In this document: piece after piece, positions 23,339 to 36,565 of the stretch | How positions within the stretch are numbered: the stretch's first letter is position 1 | How the letters are laid out: every line of letters starts with the position of its first letter | Source: Haliotis asinina | Taxonomy: Eukaryota > Mollusca > Gastropoda > Lepetellida > Haliotidae | Length of the DNA: 64,000 bases | NCBI RefSeq assembly: GCF_037392515.1 | Contig: NC_090283.1 | Span: 18,756,501 to 18,820,500, forward strand | Direction: 5' to 3' | Translations under genes and position numbers: made by a program | Notes under the pieces: model-generated | Told to the model about the DNA's origin: nothing | Databases searched by the model: none | The model's input: the letters and a program-made list of their open reading frames with translations, nothing else

Positions 23339-24483
23339 ACATTAAGTGAGTTCGTTGCGTTTTACGAAAGATTACATATATTCTAATACAAAATAAAAGA
23401 GTGCAACTATTGTTGTTTTGTGGAAGTAAAAGGCACACTGAACTGTCCAAAAATGGATTATATTGTTCTGGGATTAGTCAAGGTGAAAGTCTACATCCCT
23501 GTGAAAAACACAGTAACATTACAGCATTAATGCACATAAAATAATGACGGTAGATATAAAACCTTAAAAAAAGCAAAAACAATTAGACAAGTGACTAAAC
23601 TCATAAATTCTTTGTACTGGCTGCACACTGTAGTACATTTGATAAAACATGTAATCAAGATGAACGAGTAGTTTAATATTTTAAGAATAACTGCTGTCTC
23701 GGGGTATGACCTACATATATTGACAAGTATTTGACGTGACCGAATCAATTACTGTACATCGTAGTTATGTGATGGTGGGGATATTGAGATTTAGGTCTTT
23801 CATCAAACTGTCCAAATCGTTAAAACAGCGCTTCATTAAAACGTTAACTGTCTTACGTAACATCCTCAGCCGTTCCTGAAAAGCGCCTTTGGGTTAAAAG
23901 TGACACATTTACAAAGTAATGCTGTCTCCTTGAATGAAACACCCTAGTAGCTCACACCTGTGGCGCTGAGATCAAAGAATACAGGTGAGGCAATCTTTCT
24001 GGCAAGGAAACCGCTTGTCTACTTTTAAAAGTTTGAAACAAACAAGGAAATATGCAGCTTGGATTCTACCCATTTATTGCTTTAGAAAATAAAAATGCAT
24101 TACAATATCATATTATTCATTCTTTTATGAACAAAATGAAAAACAAAAAGACACAGCACGTGTTCTGCATGAGTTGCATGTGGGAGCGGAGTGTTTCCCA
24201 CCATAAAATATCTTTCAGATTTCTTGTGAACTTAGACGTGTTCACCGTTTGGCCACTGACGAAAATACCCCAAGATACAATATAACACTGTAAGTGTTAA
24301 AGAGAACCCATCAAAAGCAGACTATTCGTTCATCTTATCTAATCGTCCTAAGTTTACTGAATACTGCAATGTGTCAGATGCTCATAATTGGAATGAGGTC
24401 GTCACACTGATTTGCTTTTTGTGTCTGATATGAGAAAATCAGAAAAAGTTGATGGAAATGAACTGTTGGTCATGTTGGTCGGT

Positions 24484-24672
24484 GGGTTTGTTGTTGTTGT
24501 TGTTTGCCCCGCTATCCAAAGTAGTTGTTTATTTGCTGTTAAACACCTCACTCAGCAATGTTCCAGCTCTATGACGGCGGCCTGTACTTAATCGAGTCTG
24601 GACCAGATAATCCTGTGATGAGCATCATGAACCTTTATCTACCCAAGTGGGAAACGATGACGTGTTGGCGTT
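24484..24672 (-). repeat. SINE, second family, TTTGTTG subfamily
   Basis: The plus strand reads TTTGTTGTTGTTGTTG, TTTGCTGTTAAACACC, CACTCAGCAATGTTCCAGC, ATCGAGTCTGGACCAG and GAGCATCATGAAC. About 30 bp seem inserted near its start. Confidence 0.8.
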
Positions 24673-24891
24673 GATTATAGATTGTTTTAAATGTATACAT
24701 GAAAGTACAAGTGTTCCTTTATTTATTTCCAGAATTACATACCTTGTGATCAAACATGGAAAAGAATAAAGAAGCACATGTTCTTTATATGTTCCTTTAT
24801 TTGATTCTATGAGTATATTAAAACAAACCCATAATCAGTATCGCCTTAAATCAGAATCCATTGTAACCGTGTCAACAGCAAATGTAAATGG

Positions 24892-24956
24892 ATCGACGAC
24901 GACAACGACGACGACAACGACAACGACGACAACGACGATGATCATGATGATGACAC
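24892..24956. repeat. ACG/AAC trinucleotide repeat
   Basis: Imperfect (ACG)n with ACA interruptions, ending in ATGATCATGATGATGA. A plus-strand frame over it (24809-25210) reads as a Thr run and carries no other signal. Confidence 0.9.
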
Positions 24957-25654
24957 AGTTACTGGTAGGCGTTAGAGACATCATCGTCATGAGGCGTAGA
25001 TATACATACATGATTGCCGAAGTGAAACATAAAATCTGTGATTCTAGGTTCGTGTTGGTCCACAGATGTCTTACTGATTGTAGGAAGCAGGTTCATGGGA
25101 AGCGACTCGTTACTTCAATTAATGTGAATGTTGTGTTTGTAGACAACACAACACTGAAAAATGTAACGTTCGTCATGTTTTTCAACCGGCGTATACTCTT
25201 TACTCCATAGAAAACAAGATCTGACTTCCCATAGAGCCAGAAAGTTGGCTTCCATTCATAGTCTATCAGTGCTGATTAACTGTTATGCGAAGACCTACAT
25301 TTGTCCTTTGCCAATCCCTTATTCTTACATGTACATACATAAGTTCTCCATCACTTTCCATTCATTGACCAGATGAAGGACTAAAGGTATACTTATACTG
25401 CGAACGTACTCTTTGCAGGGATACAGTGATACTGTTGATGTTCACAGCGATACCCGTCATTAAACTATGCCTTGCGTGTTATTGGTACGAAGCCTCCAAA
25501 ACTTAGGTACTTTCCCCTGTTGTATCCCGGTACCGAGCGGAAAACACTGAGATAGGGAGATAGACGAACAAACATATTATTTGTGAAATCATTTTATAAT
25601 AATAAGCTGACTTGTATTGACAAAGGTAGTATTACCGCGCCGAGTATTTTTTGC

Positions 25655-25682
25655 GGGGGGGGGGGGGTTGGGGGGGGGGAAG
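25655..25682. repeat. G-run tract
   Basis: Two runs of G (about 14 and 9) separated by TT. A possible G-quadruplex site and a common assembly trouble spot. Confidence 0.85.
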
Positions 25683-26540
25683 AAACGTAAAATTTGCAAA
25701 CATAAACTAACGCAGAATATTTCCGGTTTGCAGTACTCCGAAACGTAAATAAATAAAGAAGCTGACGTCTATAAAGAAAGCTCTCTTCCTTATGTGTTTC
25801 ACTGAGTCGAAAAACAAAACTTCACAAAAAGTAATTCTAAAACATAATGGATATTTTTTCTCTGATGATACATGGGATGCCGGCTTCACGAACCTGGACT
25901 GAGGTCTATTGTCCTCACAGACAATTCGGAATCGGTTGTGGTCTGCCAATCTCCATGCTCGACGTCTATATTGAGACCTGACATTCTGTATACCCATGTT
26001 TTGGAACGGCGGTGTAGCCTAATGGAACTTATTGTGGCATTGCCAATGTATCGAGTACACCACACAGATCTCAGCAATGAAATAATAACAGTTTAACCAT
26101 CTTACCATCTCTTGTTCTTTTAAAGTGCCCTGAAGAAAGAACGTGGAGGTTTTTTTTGACTCGGTATACCATTCAGAGACCTTTTCACAGAGTGTTCTTA
26201 AACTTAAACGACAAGTAGCCTAGTGGCATCGGTATTAAGGCGTTCCAACTACATCCGTAGTTCCAACTACGGCCGAGCAGCCAAGTGTATCAGTGATCGG
26301 GGTAGGTTTTGCACGAGTGCGTACAGAAAACAATTATAAATATGTACTCCAAATCTCTTGAGTGTGAAATTTTCAGTACAATCCTGAATCATATTAAAAT
26401 TCATTATTTGTCTATATGTTGCGGTTTTCAGGTACTTTTAAAAATTCTGATCAGAATCTATGCGTCCAAAACACGCGCAAAAATATTTATTTATTATTTT
26501 TTTGCAACATGTTTCTGTGTTAATACGAACACTAACTATA

Positions 26541-26671
26541 TAAAGCGTTCTCTTGTAACACCGTACACCAGGGTTCGATTCCCCATATGAGTACAATGTG
26601 AAGCCTGTTTCTGATGTGCCGTGACACTGCTGAGGTGTTGCTAAAAGCGATGTAAAACTATACTCACTCAT
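26541..26671 (+). repeat. SINE, first family
   Basis: Starts at TAAAGCGTTCTC, has B box GGGTTCGATTCC, GAGTACAATGTGAAGCC and a CTCACTCA tail. The A-box part (GTAGCCTAGTGG) is not adjacent. A similar string lies ~325 bp upstream near 26215, so the head may have been separated by an insertion. Confidence 0.8.
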
Positions 26672-27072
26672 TGTCTCCTGCCCTCAAAGAATGACTGATG
26701 TCGGTTCGCAATTACTGTCTAATTGAACACATACATTAATCGTACTATTCATTACACCCTCAACACTCTACCCAATAACAACAGCTATAGTCAATTACCG
26801 TTATCGTCAGTCATCAACATAGCACAGCGGGGCCTCCATCCTTACCATCAACCTCTGCTTAGTGAACACTTGGGGTTCCAATCTTATCTATGGGAGGTCG
26901 GTAGTGACATATATGTCAAGGCGTTCATGGTAATGAAATGAATTATCTGAGTACATTCTCTAATTAATGAATTCTTGTAAAGAGGGTGCTTATAATTAAC
27001 TACACCAGAAGGTGATTGTGGCACGAGAGAGGTCATGTGGCGGTGGAACGATAGCGCTGTAAAGTGAGTGAC

Positions 27073-27211
27073 AGTGGGGGTAGCCAAGTGGCTACATCGA
27101 AGACCCAGGTTTGAATCCCCACATGGGTACAATATGTGAAGCCCATATCAGGTGTCCCCCGCCATGACATTGCTGGAATATTGCTGAAAGCGGCGTAAAA
27201 CTAAACACTCG
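27073..27211 (+). repeat. SINE, first family, near full length
   Basis: Has GGGGGTAGCCAAGTGGCTAC, GGTTTGAATCCCCACATGGG, GACATTGCTGGAATATTGCT and AAAGCGGCGTAAAACTAAAC. A mutated (TCAC) tail ends it. Confidence 0.9.
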
Positions 27212-27315
27212 CATGCTGGTGGGAAGAAAACATTATATTCGTAATTATCTGATCATCAAGGATTAAAACTTCATGTGTTGGTGGATACATGACACTGACC
27301 AAATGAGGCAAAAGA

Positions 27316-27457
27316 GTGGGTGAGTAACAGTGGTTTTACGTTGCCTTTGTCACTATCTCCGTTATGCCACGCGCGCTCCACTCATTGTACCTGTGTGGGC
27401 AATCGAACCCCAATCTTGACGAGTGTACGCTTTAACCATTATGCTACCCCACCGCCC
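27316..27457 (-). repeat. SINE, first family
   Basis: The plus strand reads GTGGGTGAGTAACAGTGG, TTTTACGTTGCC, CAATCGAACCCCAATCTTGA and TTATGCTACCCCACCGCCC. It lies ~100 bp from the previous copy in the opposite orientation. Confidence 0.85.
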
Positions 27458-28142
27458 TTTGAGGTAACAACCAGGTATGTAAAGGCCATAATTACTTTTA
27501 TATAGAACGTCATACCAGTTATTTTTTTCATCGTAATGTATTTATGAGAAGTCGTTCTTCCGAGACGTCGCTTCTCTCCTACCACGACATCGTCGAGCTC
27601 AATATAATATAATATAGCTGAACCAAATATAATATAAATATGATATGACGTTATGTACGTTACATAAACTTTTCACGACAGAGATCGTTCAGTCTAACTC
27701 TAAACAACACTATTCAAACTTCCGGACTGAGGTCACTGCGACCTCAGTGTCGCTCGGCGCAAGGTACGCATCTCATAAGTAAACGTGAGATCTCATCCCT
27801 CCGCCTGACGTCATCAATCACGTGCAAGGTCCTCATCACGAAAGCAATAAAACAAACTGATATTTGACGCACAAATACCTTAAAAGTCATAAAACACGTT
27901 AAAATGGGTACACCCATATTTAGGTTAAGGAAGGATTCGAGTTATATCGAACACTGGGAAAAGTAGATCCGACAGTCTCGCAACACGGATTTCACCGAAG
28001 GTCGACGTATTGTCCGTTTCCATCGCTAACAAAGGATCAAGCGGATCTGAGATACAATTTAAGACAAGTTGGATTCACTAGTGGCAACAGTTCTGCACAA
28101 ATTTATCATATGTATCCTATAATCATATGATCAACATATATA

Positions 28143-28175
28143 TGACGTGTGCGTGTGCGTGTGCGTGTGCGTGTG
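28143..28175. repeat. (GTGTGC)n microsatellite
   Basis: About five units of GTGTGC, ending GTGTGTCC. Confidence 0.95.
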
Positions 28176-28649
28176 TCCTATAATAATGGAACAAAATAAC
28201 AAAATAAATATAATTACGATTAACGGTTACAAGTAACGGTCTATAAACCCGACATTACCACAAAACTTCAAATAAGCAAGCATAACGTCAAGCACGTGAC
28301 AAGCCCAGACCACCAACATGGCAAATAAAACAGAATGACTTGGCCGTATCTATCGGAGTTTATAAGTCTCTAAGAGGCCCTGCATGTCAGGTCGTAGCAC
28401 TAACCTCCTGACTTATCCTCGTAATCTTAGCCTCTGACGGACCAGTTTTATCGCATGTGATAACTAGGCAGCGCTACGTGGTGCCAGGATACCGAGATCT
28501 CCATGGAGATGGTTACTGCTATGGCTACTGGACAGCAAAATACTTCATATGTTTAAGGATTAATTACGACAACAAAGGAAAATTAACAATATTAATGAAA
28601 TAATGATCAAAAGCATAAGCACTAAACATATACAAAACAGAGTAGTGTT

Positions 28650-28850
28650 TGTGTGTGTGAGAGAGAGGGGGTGGTGGTGGTGGGGGGGGGGGGGAGAGAC
28701 AGAGAGGCGAGAGGCAGATTGAGAAGAGAGATGGAAGGAGGGAGGGAGGGAGAAAAAAGAGAAATAGAGAGAGGACAGATAGAGAGAAGGTAGACAGAGA
28801 GACAGACACACACACAGAGAGACAGAGAGACAGAGAGAGAGAGAGAGAGG
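28650..28850. repeat. GT/GA-rich low-complexity tract
   Basis: GTGTGTGTGTGAGAGAGAGG, a GGTGG run, a G homopolymer, then GAGAGACAGAGAG-type sequence. Minus-strand frames here (Ser/Leu/Pro runs) are artefacts of the composition. Confidence 0.95.
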
Positions 28851-29379
28851 CATGGGCTAGGGAAGATAGGGAAATTTATTTTTTGATTTGATGGGGGAAA
28901 CTTATCTTAAATGATTCTGAGACGGAAAGAGCGCAGAGAGTTCTGATTACAATATTTCATGGATGTAAAGGATTCTTGACCTGAGTGATATTAGTTACAG
29001 TTCCTTATTACAACAAAACACCTTTTCACAGGTGTGTGTGATGATCGAGGCGGCATTTATGCATTTCAGTCCAAATAAATACGGTTGTATTACATTAATA
29101 TTTATAGAAAAACACTTTTAACTTGAGCATCAACAAAAGAAGAGAGGCTGATAGGATCTCATCATCAAGAAGCACTGCGGATTCACACGACCTGAACGTA
29201 TCACAGAGGAATATTATCTCAGACATACTCTTTGCTTCATCTTGGATGGTATATATTAGTTACTACTCTCAATCTTTACAACAGCCTCCATGGATGTAAT
29301 GAGAGGATTGCATTTAATACTTGACCTACACCGCGAAGCAAGAGAAAGGAAATTTAAAAACTTGATAAGAGGCCAGGGT

Positions 29380-29406
29380 TTCGTTTCTTTTGCTGTTCTG
29401 TATATA
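29380..29406. mobile_element. Half-end of MITE-like element A
   Basis: TTCGTTTCTTTTGCTGTTCT matches the terminal repeat of element A (compare 58441-58460). The partner end was not found nearby, so this is a truncated copy or the end of a larger relative. Confidence 0.5.
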
Positions 29407-30054
29407 TTCTATAAGGCCATTCAACTTAATTTAAAACCATATACAAAGATGGAAGCAATACATTTCAAGTTTTATTGATGCGCGATATGAAAAGTGAATT
29501 GAGTAAACTAGAACATAAATAACAAGAACCTGGAACGTGAAAAAAAACAGAAAAAGAAATATTAATGAAAAGCATCTTGAACGGAAGCTAGATATGGCTT
29601 ACCTGTTAAAATATACTACATGCGGCAATAAATTTTGTCGTCGTCAAAATGGTGTGACGGAAACATTTTATTTTTTTCTAACATAATGTGTAATTTCAAA
29701 GTAAAAACTACCCGTGAGACGTACTTAATAAAACAACAAAGGTCTTGTGCTGTCGACTTTGCCCAAACTTTTGGCTGTACATAAAGATCCACGTGTGTAT
29801 GTATACTGAGACCCGCTGTGAGTTGATAAATATTAATAAGCGAATAGTCAAGAGTAGTCACTGTGTTTTTCTTCACCGTTGCACTTGCAAACACGTAATA
29901 AATATAGCATTCTGTTAAAAACGGAACTGAAGATTTTTATCACCCAGTAGTCCCTATAAAAAGTACGGCTGATATTAAAAGACGATGCTAAAATTTGCTC
30001 ACTCATTTGATAAAATGTAACCGCTTCAGACGCTGAAGTTGCCGTTTACAGCAA

Positions 30055-30205
30055 GTGAGTTAGATTTATATCGTCGTTAGCAGTACTCCAGCAACATCAC
30101 GACGAGGACATCGACATAGGCTTCACATATTGTACCCATGTAGGAAATCGAACCCGTGACTTCAGCGTGATGAGCGGACACTTTAACCATTAACCCCACC
30201 TGCCC
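30055..30205 (-). repeat. SINE, first family
   Basis: The plus strand reads GTGAGTTAGATTTATATCG, GTACTCCAGCAACATCACGA, TTGTACCCATGTAGGAAATC, ATCGAACCCGTGACTTCAGC and CTTTAACCATTAACCCCACC. Confidence 0.88.
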
Positions 30206-32216
30206 TAACAGCAAGCACCTGGCTTCAGTTATGGGCAGTGTCATATCATTTAATTACAAAATTCTTGGAAGTATGTCGCATGTCGCCAGGCTGAAGACGT
30301 CAAGCAGGTCCCAGTGCTCTACCTGGGACTTCAAGTGTCGTGGCTGGGACACCCACGTCCAAGGGGCTGATAGATCCAGGCACGTCTCCGCCATGTCCTG
30401 GCGTCAAGACCGTAGACGCGTCATCGGGATACTTCATATTCATTTCCGACGAATTAAACTGGCAGGGGAGAGGCTGTTGCTTCCCATGGCTTAATATCTA
30501 CCTGTGTAGGTACGATGGCCGGAGGAGACCTATCAGAGATGACGGATGATCCCCTCCCCCCTCCCCCCTCACAGACACCTCATTACCGAGGATGATGGAA
30601 GGGGGACTCTCCCCGCCCTGACAGTCCATCGTTGAGGATGGGAGGAGTGTTTGTGGGGCGGAAGGGTACAAATTACAACGGGGAGATAACGTAAAGATAG
30701 GATAAAAAGAGAGCATTTGTATATATGTAATTATGACTTCGCGGGTGGGGATGAATATGGGGAGGGGTAGGAGGGTGTGGCAGGTGTTCAAAGAATAAGC
30801 ATACCATTTTAGGGCCCCGCTCCACAAATCGATCGAAGCGTAAGCCTATTTTAAAGTAGGCGTTAAGTCCGTCTTTGCTCTACAGTGTCTTTGTGAAACG
30901 GTCACTGTGTCCCGATTCACTGTCGTGACTGTATACCTTGTCATCGGCTTCCGAATAACGTAGAAGTACAAACATTTTGTTAATGGGAACCAGGTTCGTA
31001 AGAAGTGATAAGTGTTTCGAGTACATCGGGTTAAGACCATTTTGATAAGGGTCGTTTGCATAATATCAAGGAATCCAAAATAAAAGACAAACATAATTGA
31101 AGTTCACACCACATTGGAGCAGAAACGTCGATATGTCATTCTACTTGAAAATGAATGAATGAAGCATTTCTGTTGCTGGGAACTGTTGTACGCCTATTAC
31201 TTTCAACGGTAAAAAAGGTATCGGGTGGTCACAACAGGTCAAACCTGGGGAACGTGTAAGGAAAACGCGTGTTCTTGGCACCGTCCCAAAATCAGAAACG
31301 ATTTTGCAATTCAGAAGAATGTTTTATTAATATTTATCAGCCCACACGGTTCGATCCTGCCAGTTTTCACAGCTAGTATAATACAGTATAGTATACAATC
31401 CCACAGAGTCTGGCGTCCCAGGGATGGTGGGAATTTGTAATTATTTTCCATACACATGTCTTCCATTAAAACACTGAATCATAAGTAATAAACAGATATG
31501 GTACATAGCGATTTGCACCTCATATCACGAATTCATTGCATGAACTGAGATGGTGTTTCAAAACAGCGCTCATTGTCATAACAAAAAAGGCAATTTCAAT
31601 CTGATATTTACTCGTTTCTATGGTGAAATACTGCACAAGCTACATGGTTAAATTACAAAAGCCAGCATGAATAATTATTATCACAGGAAATCGTTTTATC
31701 ACAAACAACGAAATAAAAACATAAATTAAGCCGCAAGGAACTACCGATAGTCTTCTGAACTACCTCCAAGTGGAACGTACATCGATTTATCACACGGCAC
31801 AGCAGTCCACGCAAAAATAATTTTCTACTAATTTTCTTAGTAAATGACAACCGCTGTGATACCCTTTCTTCATCTGATTTGTTTAACTTCCAGGGGGCAA
31901 AAGTTGTCTCCCCTTAGTAGACAGATGGCGCCGGAAAGTTTCATTGTGCGATAAGATATGTAAAAATGTTTGGATAAAACATATATCTGCCATAAAGTAG
32001 TTATTTCATGGGCGACAATTCGCGTGGAGAGGGGATAGTTAAGTCTACGAAAAGGGAACTTGAAAGCGAATGTAAATATTCCACCTTTTCCGTTGGTGTC
32101 GTCCATCGAGGCGAGCTAATGGCTGTGTCAACATCGTTGTGCCATGTTAAGATGAGGGCGCTGTGATGGTACGAAGTCTCCCATGACGCTTGGCCCAAGA
32201 CGATCGTAACGCGTTG

Positions 32217-32475
32217 ACCATCCGTAGGTTTATGTTAGGCAATGGCATTTACGCAGTTCGTAACTTTATCCGATTTTGAGGATTGAGTATCTTTGCCCTG
32301 CAGCATAAACCTATCTGAGACCAACTAGCAGGCAATGTTACCACTTGCACCATCCGCACGTCTACGTTACAAGGTGGCGTTAACGATAGACGTAGCTTTA
32401 TAGGCGTTCGAGGAATGCGTTCTGTTGCATAAACTTATCTGAGCACTAAGACCAACTTACAACCGATGTTACGAA
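32217..32475. repeat. Diverged ~132-bp tandem duplication
   Basis: Anchors ACCATCCG recur at 32217 and 32349. GCATAAACCTATCTGAG / GCATAAACTTATCTGAG, ACCAACTAGC / ACCAACTTAC and AATGTTAC / GATGTTAC recur in the same order. The copies are old and carry many changes. Confidence 0.7.
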
Positions 32476-32921
32476 TTTGATTTACGGGAGTCACAGAGCT
32501 AAGATCTGTTTGACACGGAAACAATGTTCTTTGAGCTAAAACAGATATCAAGATATCAAGGTTTCCGACAGTCGTAACGCAAAGGCCGTTTCATGAATGG
32601 TTCCTCTGACAGAACACAAACGAGATCCAAGACCGAAGACCATCCGTTGATCTACGTAGAAACTACGGCATACGACATACGTAACTCACGATCATTTGGG
32701 GAAGTGGTTCGGCTGCTCCGCATATTGATCTTAGCGCCATGACTCTTCGCAGTTATCAGCTAAAGAATGGACTTTACGTCAGGAACTCACCCACTCATTA
32801 ATTCTTTTAGTTGTAGGTATCTGGAATACTACTAAAGCGGAGTGCACTGTGATATAACTAATGTCAATAGAACATGTATCAGATGCCAAGACAATAATAC
32901 ATATTTGAACCCTCTTAATCG

Positions 32922-33020
32922 TGGGCAGGACAGGGCAGGGCAGGGCAGGGCAGGGCCGTGGTGTGGGTAGCGGTACGGGTAGGGTAGGGGTAGGGATAGC
33001 GGTGCGGGTAGGGGTGAACA
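32922..33020. repeat. GGGCA / GGGTA simple repeat tract
   Basis: Begins as (CAGGG)n and becomes a (TAGGGG/TACGGG) mixture. G-rich on the plus strand. It is not a telomeric TTAGGG array. Confidence 0.85.
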
Positions 33021-33952
33021 GGAGCAGTGGAAGGTGTAGGGGTAAGGGATTTTTCTCAGAAACATTCGGACTGACAAGTGTCCGAATTAACAAGTCCGTG
33101 ACCACATGGTGCGCTGACCAGCCAATGTTTTGGAAGCATCACTGCAATGGCAAATACATGTCGTTAATATGGGCTAAATCAGACTGGATCGTACCCCCAA
33201 CTCACGAGGATTATTGACGCTTCACAAGGCAGATAACACGTCCAAATAGGCAAAGTTCAAGTCTAAAACACATCCACGACATACGGATCAAAAACGTCTA
33301 CATGTCCATTCCATTACGTTGAAACAAAGGTGAGCACTTTCTTTTGCTCGGTGGGGTACCAGCTAAATCGGTTTGCAGATGTGTAACGCCTTACATAAAA
33401 CAAGATATAAGGTAAACATGTGCCCAGATTACTATACATCACACATACCTACCACACATTGGAAACTCGAACCACACAGTAAACGAAATTTAAGAGACAA
33501 AGGCTGGTTGAGTCGAATACAAACCAAGACACACAAACCAATAGTTTGCGCTATACATTTTATGGCAGTGTAGCGCACGGTTAGAACCTATGTATAAAAA
33601 GATCTAGTTACAAAAAGGCAGGGTGGACTGGGGGAACCATATATTACACAGGCGGGTGACATACCCTTCGCCCCGTATGGCTGGTTATAGTCTGTTTCCT
33701 GGACCCAGAGTACAAGGAAACCCATTTTTTAAATATTTGGCAAATCCTGATTGACACATTTCTTATCGGAGGTTAGGCATTGTTTACTAAATTGCAACTG
33801 TTCCTTTGTAGGAATATAATTTTAGACTTAAAATAATTATTTTTGTATGCGTCTGGTTCCCATCGAAAGGTCGTCAAAGGCAATTTCGACTGAACAGAAT
33901 AGAACCGCTATCTGTAGCACCAATCAGTAACATATTCGTGTACAAGAAGAGT

Positions 33953-34182
33953 GAGTGAGTGAGTTTACGTTTACGCCGCACTCAGCAATATTCCAGCTAT
34001 ATAGCGGCGGTCTCTAAATAATCGAGTCTGGACCAGAAAAATACAGTGATCAACAGCATGAGCATCGATCTGTACAATAGGGGATCACTGTTTTTTTTTC
34101 TGGTCCAGACTCGATTATTTACAGACTGCCACCATAAAGATGGAATATTGGAGAGTACGGCGTAAAACTAAACTCACCCACC
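33953..34182. repeat. Foldback pair of second-family SINE ends
   Basis: The left arm, 33953-34052, reads GTGAGTGAGTGAGTTTACG, AGCAATATTCCAGCTATATA, ATCGAGTCTGGACCAG and CAGTGATC. The right arm, 34083-34182, is its reverse complement with moderate divergence (GATCACTG, TGGTCCAGACTCGATTATTT, ACGGCGTAAAACTAAACTCA). A ~30-bp spacer separates them. The result is a ~100-bp-arm palindrome. Confidence 0.9.
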
Positions 34183-34299
34183 TATGTTATAGGAGCAGCT
34201 CGCCATACAAATTCAAATAAAAAGCACAGGAATGAACATGGATACAAAAGAAAACTTATATCCGTCAGTTCGTCTTAAGCGTGATGTTTACAAACGTCG

Positions 34300-34800
34300 T
34301 TTAGTGAAACCGCCTTGATCACAGGACCACGTTCTCTCTGTCTCGCTACATGTCTCTCCACAAGCGCTGGCACTCACCACTAACTAACATTCTCGCATTC
34401 AACATGCTAGTACAAAGAAGACCTGTTCGTTACAAACATGGATTATTAAAGGCCCCTCGTAGACCCACGTTATCTCTATCTCTCCACATGCGATGACACT
34501 CACCATTAACAAACATTCTCGCTTTCAACAAGCCGATACAAAGAAAACCTGTTCGTTACAAACATAGATTATTGAAGGCCCCTCGCAGACCCACGTTATC
34601 TCTGTCTCTCTGCACGTCTCTCCACAGGTGATGACACTCACCATTAACAAACATTCTCGCTTTCAACAAGCCGATACAAAGAAAACCTGTTCGTTACAAA
34701 CGTAGTTTATTGAAGGCCCATCGTAGACCCACGTTATCTCTGTCTCTCTGCACGTCTCTCCACAGGTGATGACACTCGGCACTTACAAACGGTCTCGCAT
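34300..34800. repeat. 124-139 bp tandem repeat, about four copies
   Basis: The anchor GTTCGTTACAAAC recurs near 34425, 34549 and 34688. Around it are GAAGGCCCCTCGTAGACCCA, CACGTTATCTCTGTCTCTC, ACACTCACCATTAACAAACA and CTCGCTTTCAACAAGCC. One unit has an extra GTCTCTCTGCAC block, giving the length difference. A diverged first unit starts near 34300. Confidence 0.9.
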
Positions 34801-36427
34801 TCAGCAAACCAGTACCGTAAATCAACAGTTCAGTATAACAAGTTACACTGGTCGCCTCGTAGCACAAGCATGTGTGTCTGTTCTAACCCCGAACTCAACA
34901 GGTTCGAATTGTTTCTCACTCCAGAAGCCAGCATACCCACCGCGTAGAGGGAAAAAATCAACAAACAACATTATATTGACGGAGAGGGTATGAGACGAAT
35001 ATGTATGTAGTCAAAGAAATATGCAACAGTAAATACGAAAGCATAAAGCGATGTTAACAGTTCCCAGCCACTCTCGGTGTGGGAAGTCGTCGCTTGACTG
35101 GTTTCTATCGCCTAGACAAGATAGGCTTTTAACAGCCAGCGTGGGTTAATGCGACATTAAAATGTCAAGATATGGATGCCCCGAATGCTCATAGGATCAT
35201 TAAATCTCCCTGGCAAAAGGGCCCCATATTATAAGTTTTATCACGGGATTAACCACTCATGCTTGTGGGGGACTTCAGGCTTCTCAGCTTAACCGTTGGT
35301 TACCGTGGACGCAAAAGATAGGGGGGATATCATCCTCAAGGTCAGTAAGTTAAGCCTTGTAGATACTCCTTGCAATAATATTTTAACGAAATCCAATCTC
35401 GTTGATTCCTTTAATTTTGTCAGACCTCTGTAGGGTTTGCGACTGGGCCCTTGTGGCGAGTGGTGCATATATAAATAATAGTCTCTCTTGGAGAAATTCC
35501 GTTCAGGTGGTCTTATGCCTAAAGTGTTCGATCGTGTTCGAGTGTCATGTTAAGATGTTTCGTCCAAGGCGTAAATCACTCTCCTCATACTGCTTCATCG
35601 GAGATACTAAGTATACCTATAATGCACTATCGTAGACAATCTCTGTTTGTTTACCAAGCAGCCAAGGGGTACCCGGTAGTATGAAATGGTAATGGGACTG
35701 TAACCTCGCACCGAGGATAAATTATATAATCCCCAGGAAGCTGAGAACTAAGTTCGAGTACACAATGATCCAGTAACTTTGCTCATAATAATGCTTGCAT
35801 TTATTTTATTAATGATGTCATCATTACTATTGTTATTGCCACATGCAAAACCGGTGAAATATGTAGGGAAATATGTAAATATTTCGAGTTATCTGACGTA
35901 AGAGACAGTTAAAGCAAAATACGGTGAATAATCTTTACTTCGACACAACCGTATGATCGTTAATCCTGACACCGAAAATGTAAGGAATGCCTATACGAAC
36001 TGTACCTGCAATGTTTAAATACAGTCCGCGATGGGCGAGACATCGTGATATGAAAAACAAACGAAATAAAGGATTAGAGATCTGTCAGCATGCTAGGATA
36101 TTCCTTTGAACCCCCTAACGAGGGTAATCAGAAAGCATGTAAGAGTTAATCCCCCTTTTAGAGAACTATCCTGTTACATGGATGAGAACTAGCTACACGT
36201 TTAGAAGGGATCGTATCAAAGGGGATATAATCGCATCGTGTCAAAACTGGGGATGTAATACAATACACCAAGTCTTTCAGTCTGAAACATATCTTTCCGA
36301 GAGAAATTGTTTAGATTACCACATTAAGGTTGTAATATCTCGCAATTTATTTTTGTTCAAGGAGTACTGAAGTGAGATAGCAATGCAAGCCGAAACACAA
36401 CCATGTTGGTCGTAATATTTAGTGCCA

Positions 36428-36565
36428 GTGGGTGAGGTTAGTTTTATGCGACATTTAGCAATAGTCAAATATTCAGGGGTGCACCTGAAATGGGCTTCAC
36501 ACATTGCATCCATGCGGGGAATCGAACCCGGTTCTTCGCCTTAACTGCTGGGCTACCCCACCGAC
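36428..36565 (-). repeat. SINE, first family
   Basis: The plus strand reads GTGGGTGAGGTTAGTTTTAT, GGGCTTCACACATTGCATCC, GGGGAATCGAACCCGGTTCT and GGGCTACCCCACCGAC. The stretch before the A box is shortened (CGAACG missing). Confidence 0.9.

Noticed and set aside
28560..28853. Ser/Leu/Pro-rich minus-strand frames
   Set aside because: Artefacts of the GT/GA low-complexity tract.
32922..33020. Interstitial telomere
   Set aside because: Units are CAGGG and TAGGGG mixtures, not TTAGGG.
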